Numbered from the stretch's first letter, positions 42,009-49,399 are shown. The stretch is 56,940 nt of DNA from Eubacteriales bacterium (GCA_030524225.1 JAUNGV010000012.1:1-56940), one strand, 5' to 3'. Notes: generated from the letters alone by a model not told the origin. Translations and numbers: made by a program.

Positions 42009-42154
42009 GTTCAGCCAACCGGAAGAAAGGGGAGCAAATCGTGCCTGCGCGAATGGGTGCCGCCTGTTTCCGGGAGCGCTGGTTCATGAGCAAAGGCAGC
42101 CGCGAAGCGGCGGAGAGCGCAGCAGCGCGACTTTGCGAATGGCGCGGGCGGAGC
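42009..42154 (+). mobile_element. MITE-like palindromic element, copy A
   Basis: Starts with GTTCAGCC (42009-42016) and ends with a decayed GGCGGAGC (42147-42154). It shares with the copy at 49248-49399 (opposite strand) the blocks AAATCGTGC, ATGAGCAAAGGCAGCCGCGA, AGCGGCGGA and CGAATGGCGC. No coding capacity. It fills the spacer before the cysteine desulfurase gene. Confidence 0.75.
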
Positions 42155-42192
42155 GGCGGGAGTGAGGACTGGAAGGCGGTGCGGAGGCGGCG

Positions 42193-43461
42193 ATGGAAAA
42201 ACAGTTTATTTATCTGGATCATGCGGCGACGACGGCGCTGCGGCCGCAGGCGCTGGAGGCGATGCTTCCGTTTTTGAGAGAGAGCTACGGGAATGCCAGC
42301 GCGATTTATTCTCTGGGCTCGCAGGCCAAGATTGCGCTGGAGGACGCCAGAGCAGTTCTGGCCAAGAGTATCGGCGCGGAGCCGTCGGAGATTTTCTTCA
42401 CCTCCGGGGGGACGGAGAGCGACAACTGGGCGCTGATCGCGGCGGCGGAGGCGCAGCGGGAGAAGGGGCGTCATATTGTGACGAGTGCTGTCGAGCACCA
42501 CGCGGTGCTGCGGACCTGTGAATATCTGCGCGGCCGTGGCTTTGAGATCACGCTTCTTCCGGTGGATCGGGAGGGGAGGGTTGACCCGGCGCGGGCGGAG
42601 GCGGCGCTGCGGCCCGATACGATTCTGCTGTCGGTGATGGCGGCCAACAACGAGGTGGGAACGGTGCAGCCGGTGGCGGAGCTCGCGGAGGCGGCGCGGC
42701 GGCACGGCGTTCTCTTCCACACGGATGCGGTGCAGGCCTATGGCAAAACAGATCTCTCCGTCAGAGAGATCCCGGTGGATCTGCTCTCTGCGAGCGCCCA
42801 CAAGATCGGCGGGCCGAAGGGGATCGGTTTTCTTTATGTGCGCAGAGGACTCCGACTCGGCGCGTACCAGCGCGGTGGAATGCAGGAGAGAGGCAGGCGC
42901 GCCGGCACGGAGAATGTGGCGGGCGCAGTGGGATTTGCGGCGGCGGTCACGGAAGCGTTTGCCCTCCGGGTTGCGGAGGAAGAGCGGGAAGCGGCACTGC
43001 AGCGGTATTTTGTACAGCGGATGCGGGAGCGGATTCCGGATGCGGTTCTCAATGGAGTACCGGTCGATCCTGTGGACGCAGAGCCTGACGGTGAGATGGC
43101 TGCGGACGGTGCGGTGTTTGCCGGAAGGGAGCATGGGGATGGAGCGCCGGGGACTGCACTTCGGGAGGAACCTGTGAGACGGCTGCGCCAGAATCTCAAT
43201 TTCTCGATTCCCGGCGTGGACGCGGAGGCGGCCCTGATTATGCTCGATATGCGTGGGATCTGCGCCTCGGGCGGGAGTGCCTGTACGACGGGGGCGATCG
43301 AACCCTCTCATGTGCTGACAGCGATGGGACTGACGGCGAGCGAGGCAAGGGGAGCGCTGCGCTTTACGCTGGGAGAGGAGAATACGAGGGAACAGATCGA
43401 GGAGACGGTGTGCGCGCTCGCACAGATCGCGGAGCAGCTGCGCAGGACAGGCGGACACTGA
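42193..43461 (+). CDS. cysteine desulfurase (NifS/IscS family)
   Basis: 422 residues, about 35-40 more than relatives. FIYLDHAATTALRP opens the PLP fold; AVEHHAVL carries the ring-stacking His; HTDAVQAYGK the PLP Asp; SASAHKIGGPKGIGF the Schiff-base Lys (about 203); SGGSACTTGAIEPSHVL the catalytic Cys (about 363). It takes sulfur from cysteine for iron-sulphur cluster or tRNA thiolation work. A hydrophilic insertion (about 292-328, Asp/Gly/Ala-rich) precedes the C-terminal small domain. No IscU or ThiI gene follows. The start 42193 lies behind AAGGCGGTGCGGAGGCGGCG, a loose ribosome site. Confidence 0.92.
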   Translation: MEKQFIYLDHAATTALRPQALEAMLPFLRESYGNASAIYSLGSQAKIALEDARAVLAKSIGAEPSEIFFTSGGTESDNWALIAAAEAQREKGRHIVTSAVEHHAVLRTCEYLRGRGFEITLLPVDREGRVDPARAEAALRPDTILLSVMAANNEVGTVQPVAELAEAARRHGVLFHTDAVQAYGKTDLSVREIPVDLLSASAHKIGGPKGIGFLYVRRGLRLGAYQRGGMQERGRRAGTENVAGAVGFAAAVTEAFALRVAEEEREAALQRYFVQRMRERIPDAVLNGVPVDPVDAEPDGEMAADGAVFAGREHGDGAPGTALREEPVRRLRQNLNFSIPGVDAEAALIMLDMRGICASGGSACTTGAIEPSHVLTAMGLTASEARGALRFTLGEENTREQIEETVCALAQIAEQLRRTGGH

Positions 43462-43513
43462 GAGCGTGCGGACAAAGTGTGTATACAATTTGAAAATTAT
43501 ATACACAATAGAA

Positions 43514-43541
43514 TTGACACACCGTAAAAATTTGTTATAAT
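43514..43541 (+). promoter_or_regulatory. promoter of the phosphofructokinase gene
   Basis: TTGACA (43514-43519), 16-bp spacer, TATAAT (43536-43541) with an upstream TG (extended -10). Predicted start near 43548, giving a leader of about 135 nt before the ATG at 43683. Confidence 0.85.
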
Positions 43542-43575
43542 TTTTTATAGGTTCTGAATTTTTTAAAAATACAGC

Positions 43576-43656
43576 AGGGCCGGCAAAATGAGCATTCATG
43601 GCGTCCTTGGCACATCGGTAACCGCGCGGCGCTTACCGGCGTGCCTTTTCTTTTTT
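43576..43656 (+). promoter_or_regulatory. structured leader with intrinsic terminator before phosphofructokinase gene
   Basis: GGCAC-CGGTAA (43609-43621) pairs with TTACCG-GTGCC (43633-43645), followed by TTTTCTTTTTT: a full intrinsic terminator about 100 nt into the transcript and 27 nt before the start codon. Upstream, GCC and GGC with ATGA (43588-43591) / TCAT (43596-43599) form a small stem. This is the layout of a transcription attenuator or of a short stable RNA. It matches no riboswitch consensus that I know. Confidence 0.65.
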
Positions 43657-43682
43657 ATCAGGCCGCGCAGAAAGAGGAAGGT

Positions 43683-44933
43683 ATGAAGGGAAATATCGTT
43701 GTCGGACAATCGGGGGGACCTACGGCGGTGATCAATGCTTCCGTGGCGGGGGTGTACAGGCGGGCGAAGAGGCTCGGGGTGAAGAAGGTCTACGGGATGA
43801 TCCACGGGATCGAGGGTTTCCTGCAGGGCAGACTCTGCGATCTGGATGAGTATCTGGGGGAGGCTGTGCGGGTGGAACTGCTGAAGCGGACGCCCTCCGC
43901 AGTGCTCGGAACCTGCCGGTATAAGCTGCCGGAGGCAGAGGGGCACGAGGAGATCTATGAGAAGATCTTCGCGGTGATGGAGGAGTACGGGATCGAGTGC
44001 CTTTTCTATGCGGGCGGGAACGACTCGATGGATACGGTCAAGCAGCTCTCCAACTACGCGAGAGAGCACGGCAGAGAGCAGCGCTTTATCGGGATTCCCA
44101 AGACGGTCGACAACGATCTTCCGATAACGGATCACTGTCCGGGCTACGGTTCGGCGGCGAAATATATCGCGGCGACGATCAAGGAAATCGTGCGCGACAA
44201 CGAGTCGTACGGTCTGGGCAAACCCCATGTGAACATTGTGGAGACGATGGGGCGCAATACCGGCTGGCTCGCCGCATCGGCGGCGCTGGCCAAGGGAGAG
44301 GACTGCAGCGGCGTGGACGCAATCTACCTGCCGGAAACCGTTTTTGATCCGGAGGACTTTATGGGGAAAATCGAAGATCTGGCGACGAAAAAGAAGTCCA
44401 TTGTCGTCACGATCTCGGAAGGACTGTCTATGGCGGACGGACGTTTTGCCTGCGAGCTGGGGAACGCGGGCAGCGGCGTGGACGCGTTCGGGCACAGGAG
44501 ACTGGCAGGCGCGGCGATTACGCTGGCGCAGATGGTGGAGGACCGCACCGGATTAAAGACGCGGGGCATCGAGTTCTCCGTTCTGCAGCGGGCGGCGTCC
44601 CATATCGTCTCCCTGACGGATGTGACAGAATCGTACCAGTGCGGCGTCGATGCGGTCAACGCGGCGCAGGAGGGAAGAACGGGGGTTATGGTCACGCTGG
44701 TGCGAAGCGGCAACCATCCGTACCGGTGCGGAACCAGTATCCATGATATTCATGCGGTCGCCAATGAAGTGCGCTTTGTCCCGAAGGAGTGGATCGGCGA
44801 GGACGGCTGCAGTATGAAAGAGGAGTTTATCGAGTACGCGCGTCCGCTGATTGTGGGAGAGCTGCAGCCGATCTATGTGGACGGCCTGCCGCATCATCTT
44901 GTCATTCGGGAGCTCATGGAGAAGCACGCGTAG
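43683..44933 (+). CDS. 6-phosphofructokinase, pyrophosphate type
   Basis: 416 residues. GQSGGPTAVINAS is the phosphate loop; AGGNDSMDT has Asp114 where ATP enzymes have Gly, and IPKTVDNDLP has Lys140 where they have Gly; these two residues mark PPi-dependent PFKs. ETMGRNTGWLAA and YLPE complete the sugar-phosphate site. It interconverts fructose 6-phosphate and the 1,6-bisphosphate using pyrophosphate. AGAGGAAGG lies just before ATG 43683. Expression is probably controlled through the terminator in its leader. The stop codon is followed directly by a MITE-derived hairpin. Confidence 0.93.
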   Translation: MKGNIVVGQSGGPTAVINASVAGVYRRAKRLGVKKVYGMIHGIEGFLQGRLCDLDEYLGEAVRVELLKRTPSAVLGTCRYKLPEAEGHEEIYEKIFAVMEEYGIECLFYAGGNDSMDTVKQLSNYAREHGREQRFIGIPKTVDNDLPITDHCPGYGSAAKYIAATIKEIVRDNESYGLGKPHVNIVETMGRNTGWLAASAALAKGEDCSGVDAIYLPETVFDPEDFMGKIEDLATKKKSIVVTISEGLSMADGRFACELGNAGSGVDAFGHRRLAGAAITLAQMVEDRTGLKTRGIEFSVLQRAASHIVSLTDVTESYQCGVDAVNAAQEGRTGVMVTLVRSGNHPYRCGTSIHDIHAVANEVRFVPKEWIGEDGCSMKEEFIEYARPLIVGELQPIYVDGLPHHLVIRELMEKHA

Positions 44934-44934
44934 T

Positions 44935-44989
44935 ACAGGGTAAATTCGTGCGGGCACGATTTTGCCCTGTTGATTCCGTCTGGCTGAAC
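44935..44989 (-). mobile_element. MITE-like palindromic element, truncated copy C
   Basis: Read on the minus strand it begins CGTTCAGCC and continues to ACAGGGCAAAATCGTGC and its partner arm. CAGGGTAAATTCGTGC (44936-44951) and GCACGATTTTGCCCTG (44954-44969) form a 15-of-16 stem immediately after the phosphofructokinase stop, so it may now act as that gene's transcript end. The rest of the element is missing. Confidence 0.7.
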
Positions 44990-45006
44990 GGTTATTCAAA
45001 ATCTGT

Positions 45007-45047
45007 CCCCCGGCAAAAGATTAGCTTGACAAGCCTTTTGCCGGGGG
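45007..45047. promoter_or_regulatory. 13-bp inverted repeat enclosing the -35 box
   Basis: CCCCCGGCAAAAG (45007-45019) and CTTTTGCCGGGGG (45035-45047), perfect, 15-bp loop containing TTGACA (45026-45031). It could be an operator for another repressor or the terminator stem of the upstream transcript. Confidence 0.6.
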
Positions 45048-45054
45048 ATATATT
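45026..45054 (+). promoter_or_regulatory. promoter of the metal-resistance operon
   Basis: TTGACA (45026-45031), 17-bp spacer, TATATT (45049-45054). The start would be near 45061, at the left edge of the ArsR/SmtB operator. Confidence 0.85.
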
Positions 45055-45060
45055 ATAGAC

Positions 45061-45088
45061 AAACATATGAACAAATGCTCATATGTTT
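45061..45088. promoter_or_regulatory. ArsR/SmtB-type operator
   Basis: AAACATATGA (45061-45070) and TCATATGTTT (45079-45088), a perfect 10-bp inverted repeat with an 8-bp centre; it fits the ATATGAACA...TGTTCATAT form of zinc/cadmium SmtB-CadC-type sites. It overlaps the predicted transcription start, so the metal-free regulator would block the promoter. Confidence 0.8.
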
Positions 45089-45214
45089 CAAATGAGGGCA
45101 GGACAGCACATCCTCGACGGGAGAAAGAGTGGAAAAGCGTCGGGGAGCAGTCCGTTGGAACCGGACAGACCGCATCGACAGGGGAATGGCAATGCGGAGA
45201 AAGGAGAGCGGCGT

Positions 45215-45589
45215 ATGGCGCATGGGGAAGTGGAAGCAAGAGAAGCGGAGTGCTGCGATACCTACGAGGTGCATCCCGACAAAGTGCGGGCGGTGAGCGC
45301 GCAGATGCCGGAGGAAAATGAGCTGAGTGATCTCGCTGATCTGTTCAAGGTCTTTGGCGATACGACGCGGATCCGGATTCTGTTCGTCCTGTTCGAGGCG
45401 GAGGTGTGTGTGTGTGATCTCGCACAGACGCTGCAGATGACGCAGTCGGCGATTTCCCACCAGCTGCGGGTATTAAAACAGTCCAAGCTGGTCAAGAGCC
45501 GGCGGGACGGCAAGCAGGTCCTTTATTCTCTGGCGGACGCGCATGTGGCGACGATCATCGCGCAGGGCAGAGAGCATATAGAGGAGTGA
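45215..45589 (+). CDS. ArsR/SmtB family metal sensor (CadC/SmtB-like)
   Basis: 124 residues. The winged helix contains FKVFGDTTRIRILFVLFE and MTQSAISHQLRVLKQSKLVK. Two metal-site patterns are visible: an alpha3N-type set with Cys13-Cys14 near the N terminus and Cys65-x-Cys67 (EVCVCDLA), and a complete alpha5 set Asp108-x-His110...His121-x2-Glu124 at the C terminus. By family rules it represses the operon and releases DNA on Cd/Pb (alpha3N) or Zn (alpha5). ATG 45215 follows AAAGGAG; upstream starts lie in the leader. It precedes the HMA protein and the P-type ATPase. Confidence 0.93.
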   Translation: MAHGEVEAREAECCDTYEVHPDKVRAVSAQMPEENELSDLADLFKVFGDTTRIRILFVLFEAEVCVCDLAQTLQMTQSAISHQLRVLKQSKLVKSRRDGKQVLYSLADAHVATIIAQGREHIEE

Positions 45590-45717
45590 GAGTCTCTTTC
45601 AAATGTCAGATGAATGTCAGACGGCGTTTGTGTGAGACCGGAAAACGGTGCCGGGGCGCTCCCGGCTCAATCAGGAAGGCGGAGCGGAGACCGTGTGGAC
45701 GGATTCCCGTTCGCAGA

Positions 45718-45742
45718 GCCGCGGGCAAAGCGGCGGAAAGGA
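45718..45742 (+). repeat. SD-proximal GCCGC hairpin, HMA gene leader
   Basis: GCAGAGCCGC then stem GCCGC (45718-45722) with GCGGC (45730-45734), loop GGGCAAA, followed at once by GGAAAGGA and ATG 45751. Member of the recurring SD-proximal hairpin series. Confidence 0.65.
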
Positions 45743-45750
45743 TGGTAACG

Positions 45751-45969
45751 ATGAAGAAGAAATTCAAACTGGAAGATCTGGACTGTGCGGACTGCGCGGC
45801 AAAAATGGAGGAAGCCATCAAGAAAATTGACGGCGTGAGCGATGCGTCGGTGAATTTCATCATGCAGAAAATGACGGTGGAGGCGGACGACGCCCGGTTT
45901 GACGCTATCATGGACGAGGTCGTCAAAGTCTGCGCCAAGGTGGAGCCGGACTGCCGGATTCTGCGCTGA
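45751..45969 (+). CDS. free-standing heavy-metal-associated (HMA) domain protein
   Basis: 72 residues with a ferredoxin-like HMA fold. The metal motif is DLDCADC (Cys12 and Cys15) in place of GMxCxxC; the acidic residue before the first Cys is typical of Zn/Cd/Pb domains rather than copper chaperones. The ATPase downstream lacks its own N-terminal HMA domain, so this protein likely supplies it in trans, as a chaperone or docking partner. ATG 45751; ATG 45742 is also in frame. Confidence 0.88.
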   Translation: MKKKFKLEDLDCADCAAKMEEAIKKIDGVSDASVNFIMQKMTVEADDARFDAIMDEVVKVCAKVEPDCRILR

Positions 45970-46029
45970 GAGCGACGAACAGGTTATATTAAAAAGTAAG
46001 GAATAAGTACAGCAAAGAGGAACACTGTC

Positions 46030-47982
46030 ATGACGAAGAAGCAAAAACAATCTCTGATACGAATTATAGCGGCGTTTGTCCTGTTTTTGATCCTGCTGGT
46101 TCTGGATCACACCGGCGCGCTGTCGGGTATCACAAACCGGTGGATTCTGATGATTCCGTATCTTGTGCCGTATCTGATTGTCGGTTGGGACGTGCTGCGC
46201 AAGGCATTTCTGAATATCAGACACGGACAGGTCTTTGACGAGAACTTCCTGATGATGATCGCGACATTCGGGGCGTTCGGTGTACAGGAGTATCTGGAGG
46301 CGGTCGCCGTCATGCTGTTCTATCAGGTGGGAGAGCTCTTCCAGAGCTACGCGGTGGGCAAATCGCGCCAGTCCATTACGGCGATGATGGAGATCGCGCC
46401 GGAGTACGCGAATCTGGAGAAAGACGGGACAGTAGAACAGGTGGATCCCGACGACGTGGAGATCGGAGAGACCATCGTGATCCGGCCCGGAGAGAGAATT
46501 CCGCTGGACGGCGTCGTGACAGAGGGCGAGTCCTTTATCGACACGGCGGCGCTGACTGGGGAATCCGTGCCTCGCAAGGCCGGAGTGGGAGACGCGCTGA
46601 TCAGCGGATGCGTCAATGGAAACGGCGTACTGAAAATGCGCACGACGAAGCTGTATGAGGATTCGACAGTCGCCAAGATTCTGGAACTGGTGGAAAACGC
46701 CAGCAGTAAAAAGGCGAAGATGGAGAACTTCATCACCCGCTTTGCCAAGTATTACACACCGATCGTGACGATTGGGGCGGTGATTCTGGCCATTGTGCCT
46801 CCCCTTATCCTGATGTTCGGGTATGGCGCGGGGGCGGACGTGTGGGCGGACTGGATTCAGAGAGCCTGCACCTTCCTCGTCATTTCCTGCCCGTGCGCGC
46901 TGGTGATTTCCGTGCCGCTGGGCTTCTTCGGAGGAATCGGAGCGGCGTCGAAGATCGGCGTGCTCGTCAAGGGCAGTAATTATCTGGAAGCAATGGCGGA
47001 GATGACGACGATCGTCTTTGACAAGACAGGGACGCTGACCAAGGGAGAGTTCCGGGTGAGTCAGGTGATTCCCTCCTCCTATCTGGAAGAGCATGCGGGC
47101 GAGTGGAGAAGAATCGGCACCGCGGATCAGGCGCAGAGCGGCGAAGCACAGGCGATCCTGCTGGAGCTGGCGGCCTATGGAGAGGCGTTTTCGACGCACC
47201 CGATTGCAGAGTCCATCCGCGAGGCATATGGTCAGCCGGTCCGCGAAGCGTTGGTGAGCGATGCGGGGGAGACGGCGGGACACGGAGTGAGCGTAACTGT
47301 GGACGGCAGAAAACTCCTGCTCGGCAATGCCAAGCTGATGGAGCAGTCGCAGATCGCCTTTGAGCCGTGCAGGAGCGCAGGAACCGTGGTCTATGCGGCG
47401 GCTGACGGCGTATTCCTCGGCTGTCTCGTGATCTCTGATACGGTCAAAGAGGGAGCGGCGCAGGCAGTGCGCGATATGAAAGCGGTCGGCGTCCGCAGGA
47501 CGGTTATGCTGACCGGAGACCGCAGGGAGACAGCGGCTGCGGTGGCCTCCGAGATTGGTCTGGACGAGTATCATGCGGAACTGCTGCCGGCAGACAAGGT
47601 GGCACAGGTGGAGAAGCTGCTGACGCAGAAAGGCGCCAAGGACAAACTGGCCTTCGTCGGCGACGGCATCAACGACGCTCCGGTACTGACGAGAGCGGAT
47701 ATCGGGATTGCGATGGGAAGTCTTGGCTCGGACGCGGCCATTGAGGCGGCTGACATCGTTCTGATGGACGACGACGTGCGCAAGATTGCCGGTATTGTCC
47801 GGATTTCGAGAAAGACGCTGCGGATTGTCAAGCAGAACATTGTTTTTGCACTCGGCGTCAAGATCCTCGTGCTGCTGCTGGGCGCGCTGGGCATCGCATC
47901 GATGTGGGCGGCGGTGTTCGCCGATGTCGGCGTGGCGGTGATTGCGATTCTGAACGCCATGCGTGCACTGAAGGAGAGATAA
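46030..47982 (+). CDS. cadA: Zn/Cd/Pb-transporting P1B-type ATPase
   Basis: 650 residues without an N-terminal HMA domain. Membrane helices and GEXXP-type loop LTGESVPRK, ion motif SCPCALVISVPLGFFGGIG (about 286-304), phosphorylation site DKTGTLTKGEF (Asp near 331), hinge GDGINDAPVLTRADIG (about 544). SCPCALV with a final-helix Asp (FADVGVAVIA) fits the Zn2+/Cd2+/Pb2+ subgroup. It exports these ions under control of the ArsR/SmtB protein upstream. ATG 46030 with AAGAGGAA upstream. Symbol given by family similarity; zntA would serve equally. Confidence 0.93.
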   Translation: MTKKQKQSLIRIIAAFVLFLILLVLDHTGALSGITNRWILMIPYLVPYLIVGWDVLRKAFLNIRHGQVFDENFLMMIATFGAFGVQEYLEAVAVMLFYQVGELFQSYAVGKSRQSITAMMEIAPEYANLEKDGTVEQVDPDDVEIGETIVIRPGERIPLDGVVTEGESFIDTAALTGESVPRKAGVGDALISGCVNGNGVLKMRTTKLYEDSTVAKILELVENASSKKAKMENFITRFAKYYTPIVTIGAVILAIVPPLILMFGYGAGADVWADWIQRACTFLVISCPCALVISVPLGFFGGIGAASKIGVLVKGSNYLEAMAEMTTIVFDKTGTLTKGEFRVSQVIPSSYLEEHAGEWRRIGTADQAQSGEAQAILLELAAYGEAFSTHPIAESIREAYGQPVREALVSDAGETAGHGVSVTVDGRKLLLGNAKLMEQSQIAFEPCRSAGTVVYAAADGVFLGCLVISDTVKEGAAQAVRDMKAVGVRRTVMLTGDRRETAAAVASEIGLDEYHAELLPADKVAQVEKLLTQKGAKDKLAFVGDGINDAPVLTRADIGIAMGSLGSDAAIEAADIVLMDDDVRKIAGIVRISRKTLRIVKQNIVFALGVKILVLLLGALGIASMWAAVFADVGVAVIAILNAMRALKER

Positions 47983-48040
47983 GATAAACGGGAGAAAACA
48001 GGCCAACGGGAGGCGGATGAGACGAAGTGAAAAATTTATC

Positions 48041-48069
48041 TTGCTTTTCGTGGAAAGAGCCGGTATAAT
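48041..48069 (+). promoter_or_regulatory. promoter of tRNA-Pro
   Basis: TTGCTT (48041-48046), 17-bp spacer, TATAAT (48064-48069). Predicted start about 48076. The tRNA leader contains CGCCGCGAAC (48079-48088) / GTTCGCGGCG (48097-48106), a perfect 10-bp stem likely to matter for 5' processing. Confidence 0.85.
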
Positions 48070-48119
48070 ATCATTTGTCGCCGCGAACTGTATGCGGTTC
48101 GCGGCGCGTTCAAGAAGTT

Positions 48120-48193
48120 CGGGGTGTAGCGCAGCTGGCTAGCGCACCACGTTAGGGACGTGGGGGTCGCGTGTTCGAATCACGTCACTCCGA
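48120..48193 (+). tRNA. tRNA-Pro (anticodon AGG)
   Basis: Acceptor CGGGGTG / CACTCCG (one G-T pair), D stem GCGC/GCGC, anticodon stem CCACG/CGTGG with loop TTAGGGA, so positions 34-36 read AGG; T stem GCGTG/CACGT around TTCGAAT; discriminator A at 48193. The C1-G72 pair and A73 are proline identity marks. CCA is not encoded. An A at the wobble position is rare in bacteria outside tRNA-Arg(ACG). Confidence 0.93.
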
Positions 48194-48197
48194 TAAA

Positions 48198-48243
48198 AGG
48201 AGTTGTGAAAAATGAGAAATCATTTTTTCACAGCTCTTTTTTT
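48198..48243 (+). terminator. terminator after tRNA-Pro
   Basis: AGTTGTGAAAAATGA and TCATTTTTTCACAGCT form a long stem around loop GAAA, followed by a run of T to 48243. Confidence 0.9.
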
Positions 48244-48351
48244 GATCGCGCGTCCTGCGACGGACTGCCGCTGTATACAGCGGCGTCAGCAGGTATCCGC
48301 CACAGGACACATATGATTTTCGGCAGTAGACGCTGCCGCACAGAAGCGCCT

Positions 48352-48990
48352 TTACTCTTGCAGCCCGAAATATCCCTCCCGGAGCACGGAGAACGTAACG
48401 CCCCCGTTTGTCTGCGCGGTCAGATCCCTGCGAAGCAGGGCTTCTGTCTCCGGGCGAAGGGTGACGGTAAAGCGGACGCGGTCGGTATATTCCTGCTCTC
48501 CGGTCTCGAGGCCGTTCTGCCGCAGATAATAGAGAACGCGGTCGGTGTGGGAATAGTCAAAGGTCATCTGCACGACGTGGCAGAGGCACATCGTCACGAT
48601 ACGGGCGTTGGCGAGAGCGTCTGCCGCCGCTTTGGAGTAGGCGCGCACGAGACCGCCCGTTCCCAGAAGTGTTCCGCCGAAGTAGCGGGTCACGACAACG
48701 ATTGCGTTGGTGCAGCCGCTTCCCCGCAGGCAGTCGAGAATCGGTTTTCCCGCCGTGCCGGAGGGCTCGCCGTCGTCGCTGGAGCGTTCCTCGCGCATGC
48801 CGACGCCCAGAATCCGCGCCGAGCAGTGGTGACGCGCGTCGTAGTGCTGCTTGCGGATCCGGGCCAGCTCTGCGTCCGCCGCTTCGGCGGAGTCGGCGAA
48901 CAGCGCTTCTGCGAGAAAGCGCGACTTTTTCTCCTCGTATTCCCCGTAGCCTGTCTGTGCAATGGTGCGGTATTCCTGTTCCTGTGCCAT
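48352..48990 (-). CDS. YigZ/IMPACT family protein
   Basis: 212 residues. YEEKKSRFLAEALF, HHCSARILGVG, SSDDGEPSGTAGKPIL and VVVTRYFGGTLLGTGGLVRAYS are the conserved UPF0029/IMPACT N-terminal blocks; the C-terminal ~65 residues form the DUF1949 ferredoxin-like half. Members are linked to translation control; biochemical function is not settled. The start is the ATG at 48990 (MAQEQEYRT), with GAGGAG 6 nt upstream on the minus strand; an earlier start would add a Glu/Ser/Thr repeat (SEAKSETESENETE) from the promoter region. It converges on the tRNA transcript. Confidence 0.9.
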   Translation of the reverse strand: MAQEQEYRTIAQTGYGEYEEKKSRFLAEALFADSAEAADAELARIRKQHYDARHHCSARILGVGMREERSSDDGEPSGTAGKPILDCLRGSGCTNAIVVVTRYFGGTLLGTGGLVRAYSKAAADALANARIVTMCLCHVVQMTFDYSHTDRVLYYLRQNGLETGEQEYTDRVRFTVTLRPETEALLRRDLTAQTNGGVTFSVLREGYFGLQE

Positions 48991-49247
48991 TTTGCTCCTC
49001 ATTTCTGTTTCGTTTTCTGATTCCGTTTCCGATTTGGCCTCTGATACGGTTACCAACTTGATTTCTGACGCTGTTCCGGTCTGGCTTTCGTTCCGGCACG
49101 ATCGCTGGATTGCGCTGGTAGAACAGCGCCCGGTGGTGTATTGCCGGGCTGTGGTATCTGCCCTATTTTAACATGCTTCGCAGGAGCTTCACAGAGGATA
49201 AGTGCAATTCAGCCCGCGCCATGCCGTGTTCTCCGTGCTTTACAGCC

Positions 49248-49399
49248 GTTCAGCCTGCGCCATTCGAGGGGCCGCGCTGTCGCGCTTTCCGCCGCTTCGC
49301 GGCTGCCTTTGCTCATGATCTGGCGCTCCCTCAGTCGGGAGCAACAGGTCAAAATTCGTGCGAGCACGATTTTGCCCTGTCCCTCCCGGCTGGCTGAAC
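49248..49399 (-). mobile_element. MITE-like palindromic element, most complete copy B
   Basis: 152 bp bounded by perfect 8-bp inverted ends GTTCAGCC (49248-49255) and GGCTGAAC (49392-49399). Internally CAAAATTCGTGC / GCACGATTTTG form a long stem (about 49349-49376), and GCCGC/GCGGC another (about 49290-49302). No target-site duplication is visible. A second TTCAGCCCGCGCCAT lies just outside at 49207, suggesting a nested or decayed end. Confidence 0.8.

Noticed and set aside
43576-43656. Known riboswitch or SRP RNA in the phosphofructokinase leader
   Set aside because: No conserved core of the ZTP, c-di-GMP, fluoride, preQ1, SAM or small SRP RNA consensus could be found by eye.
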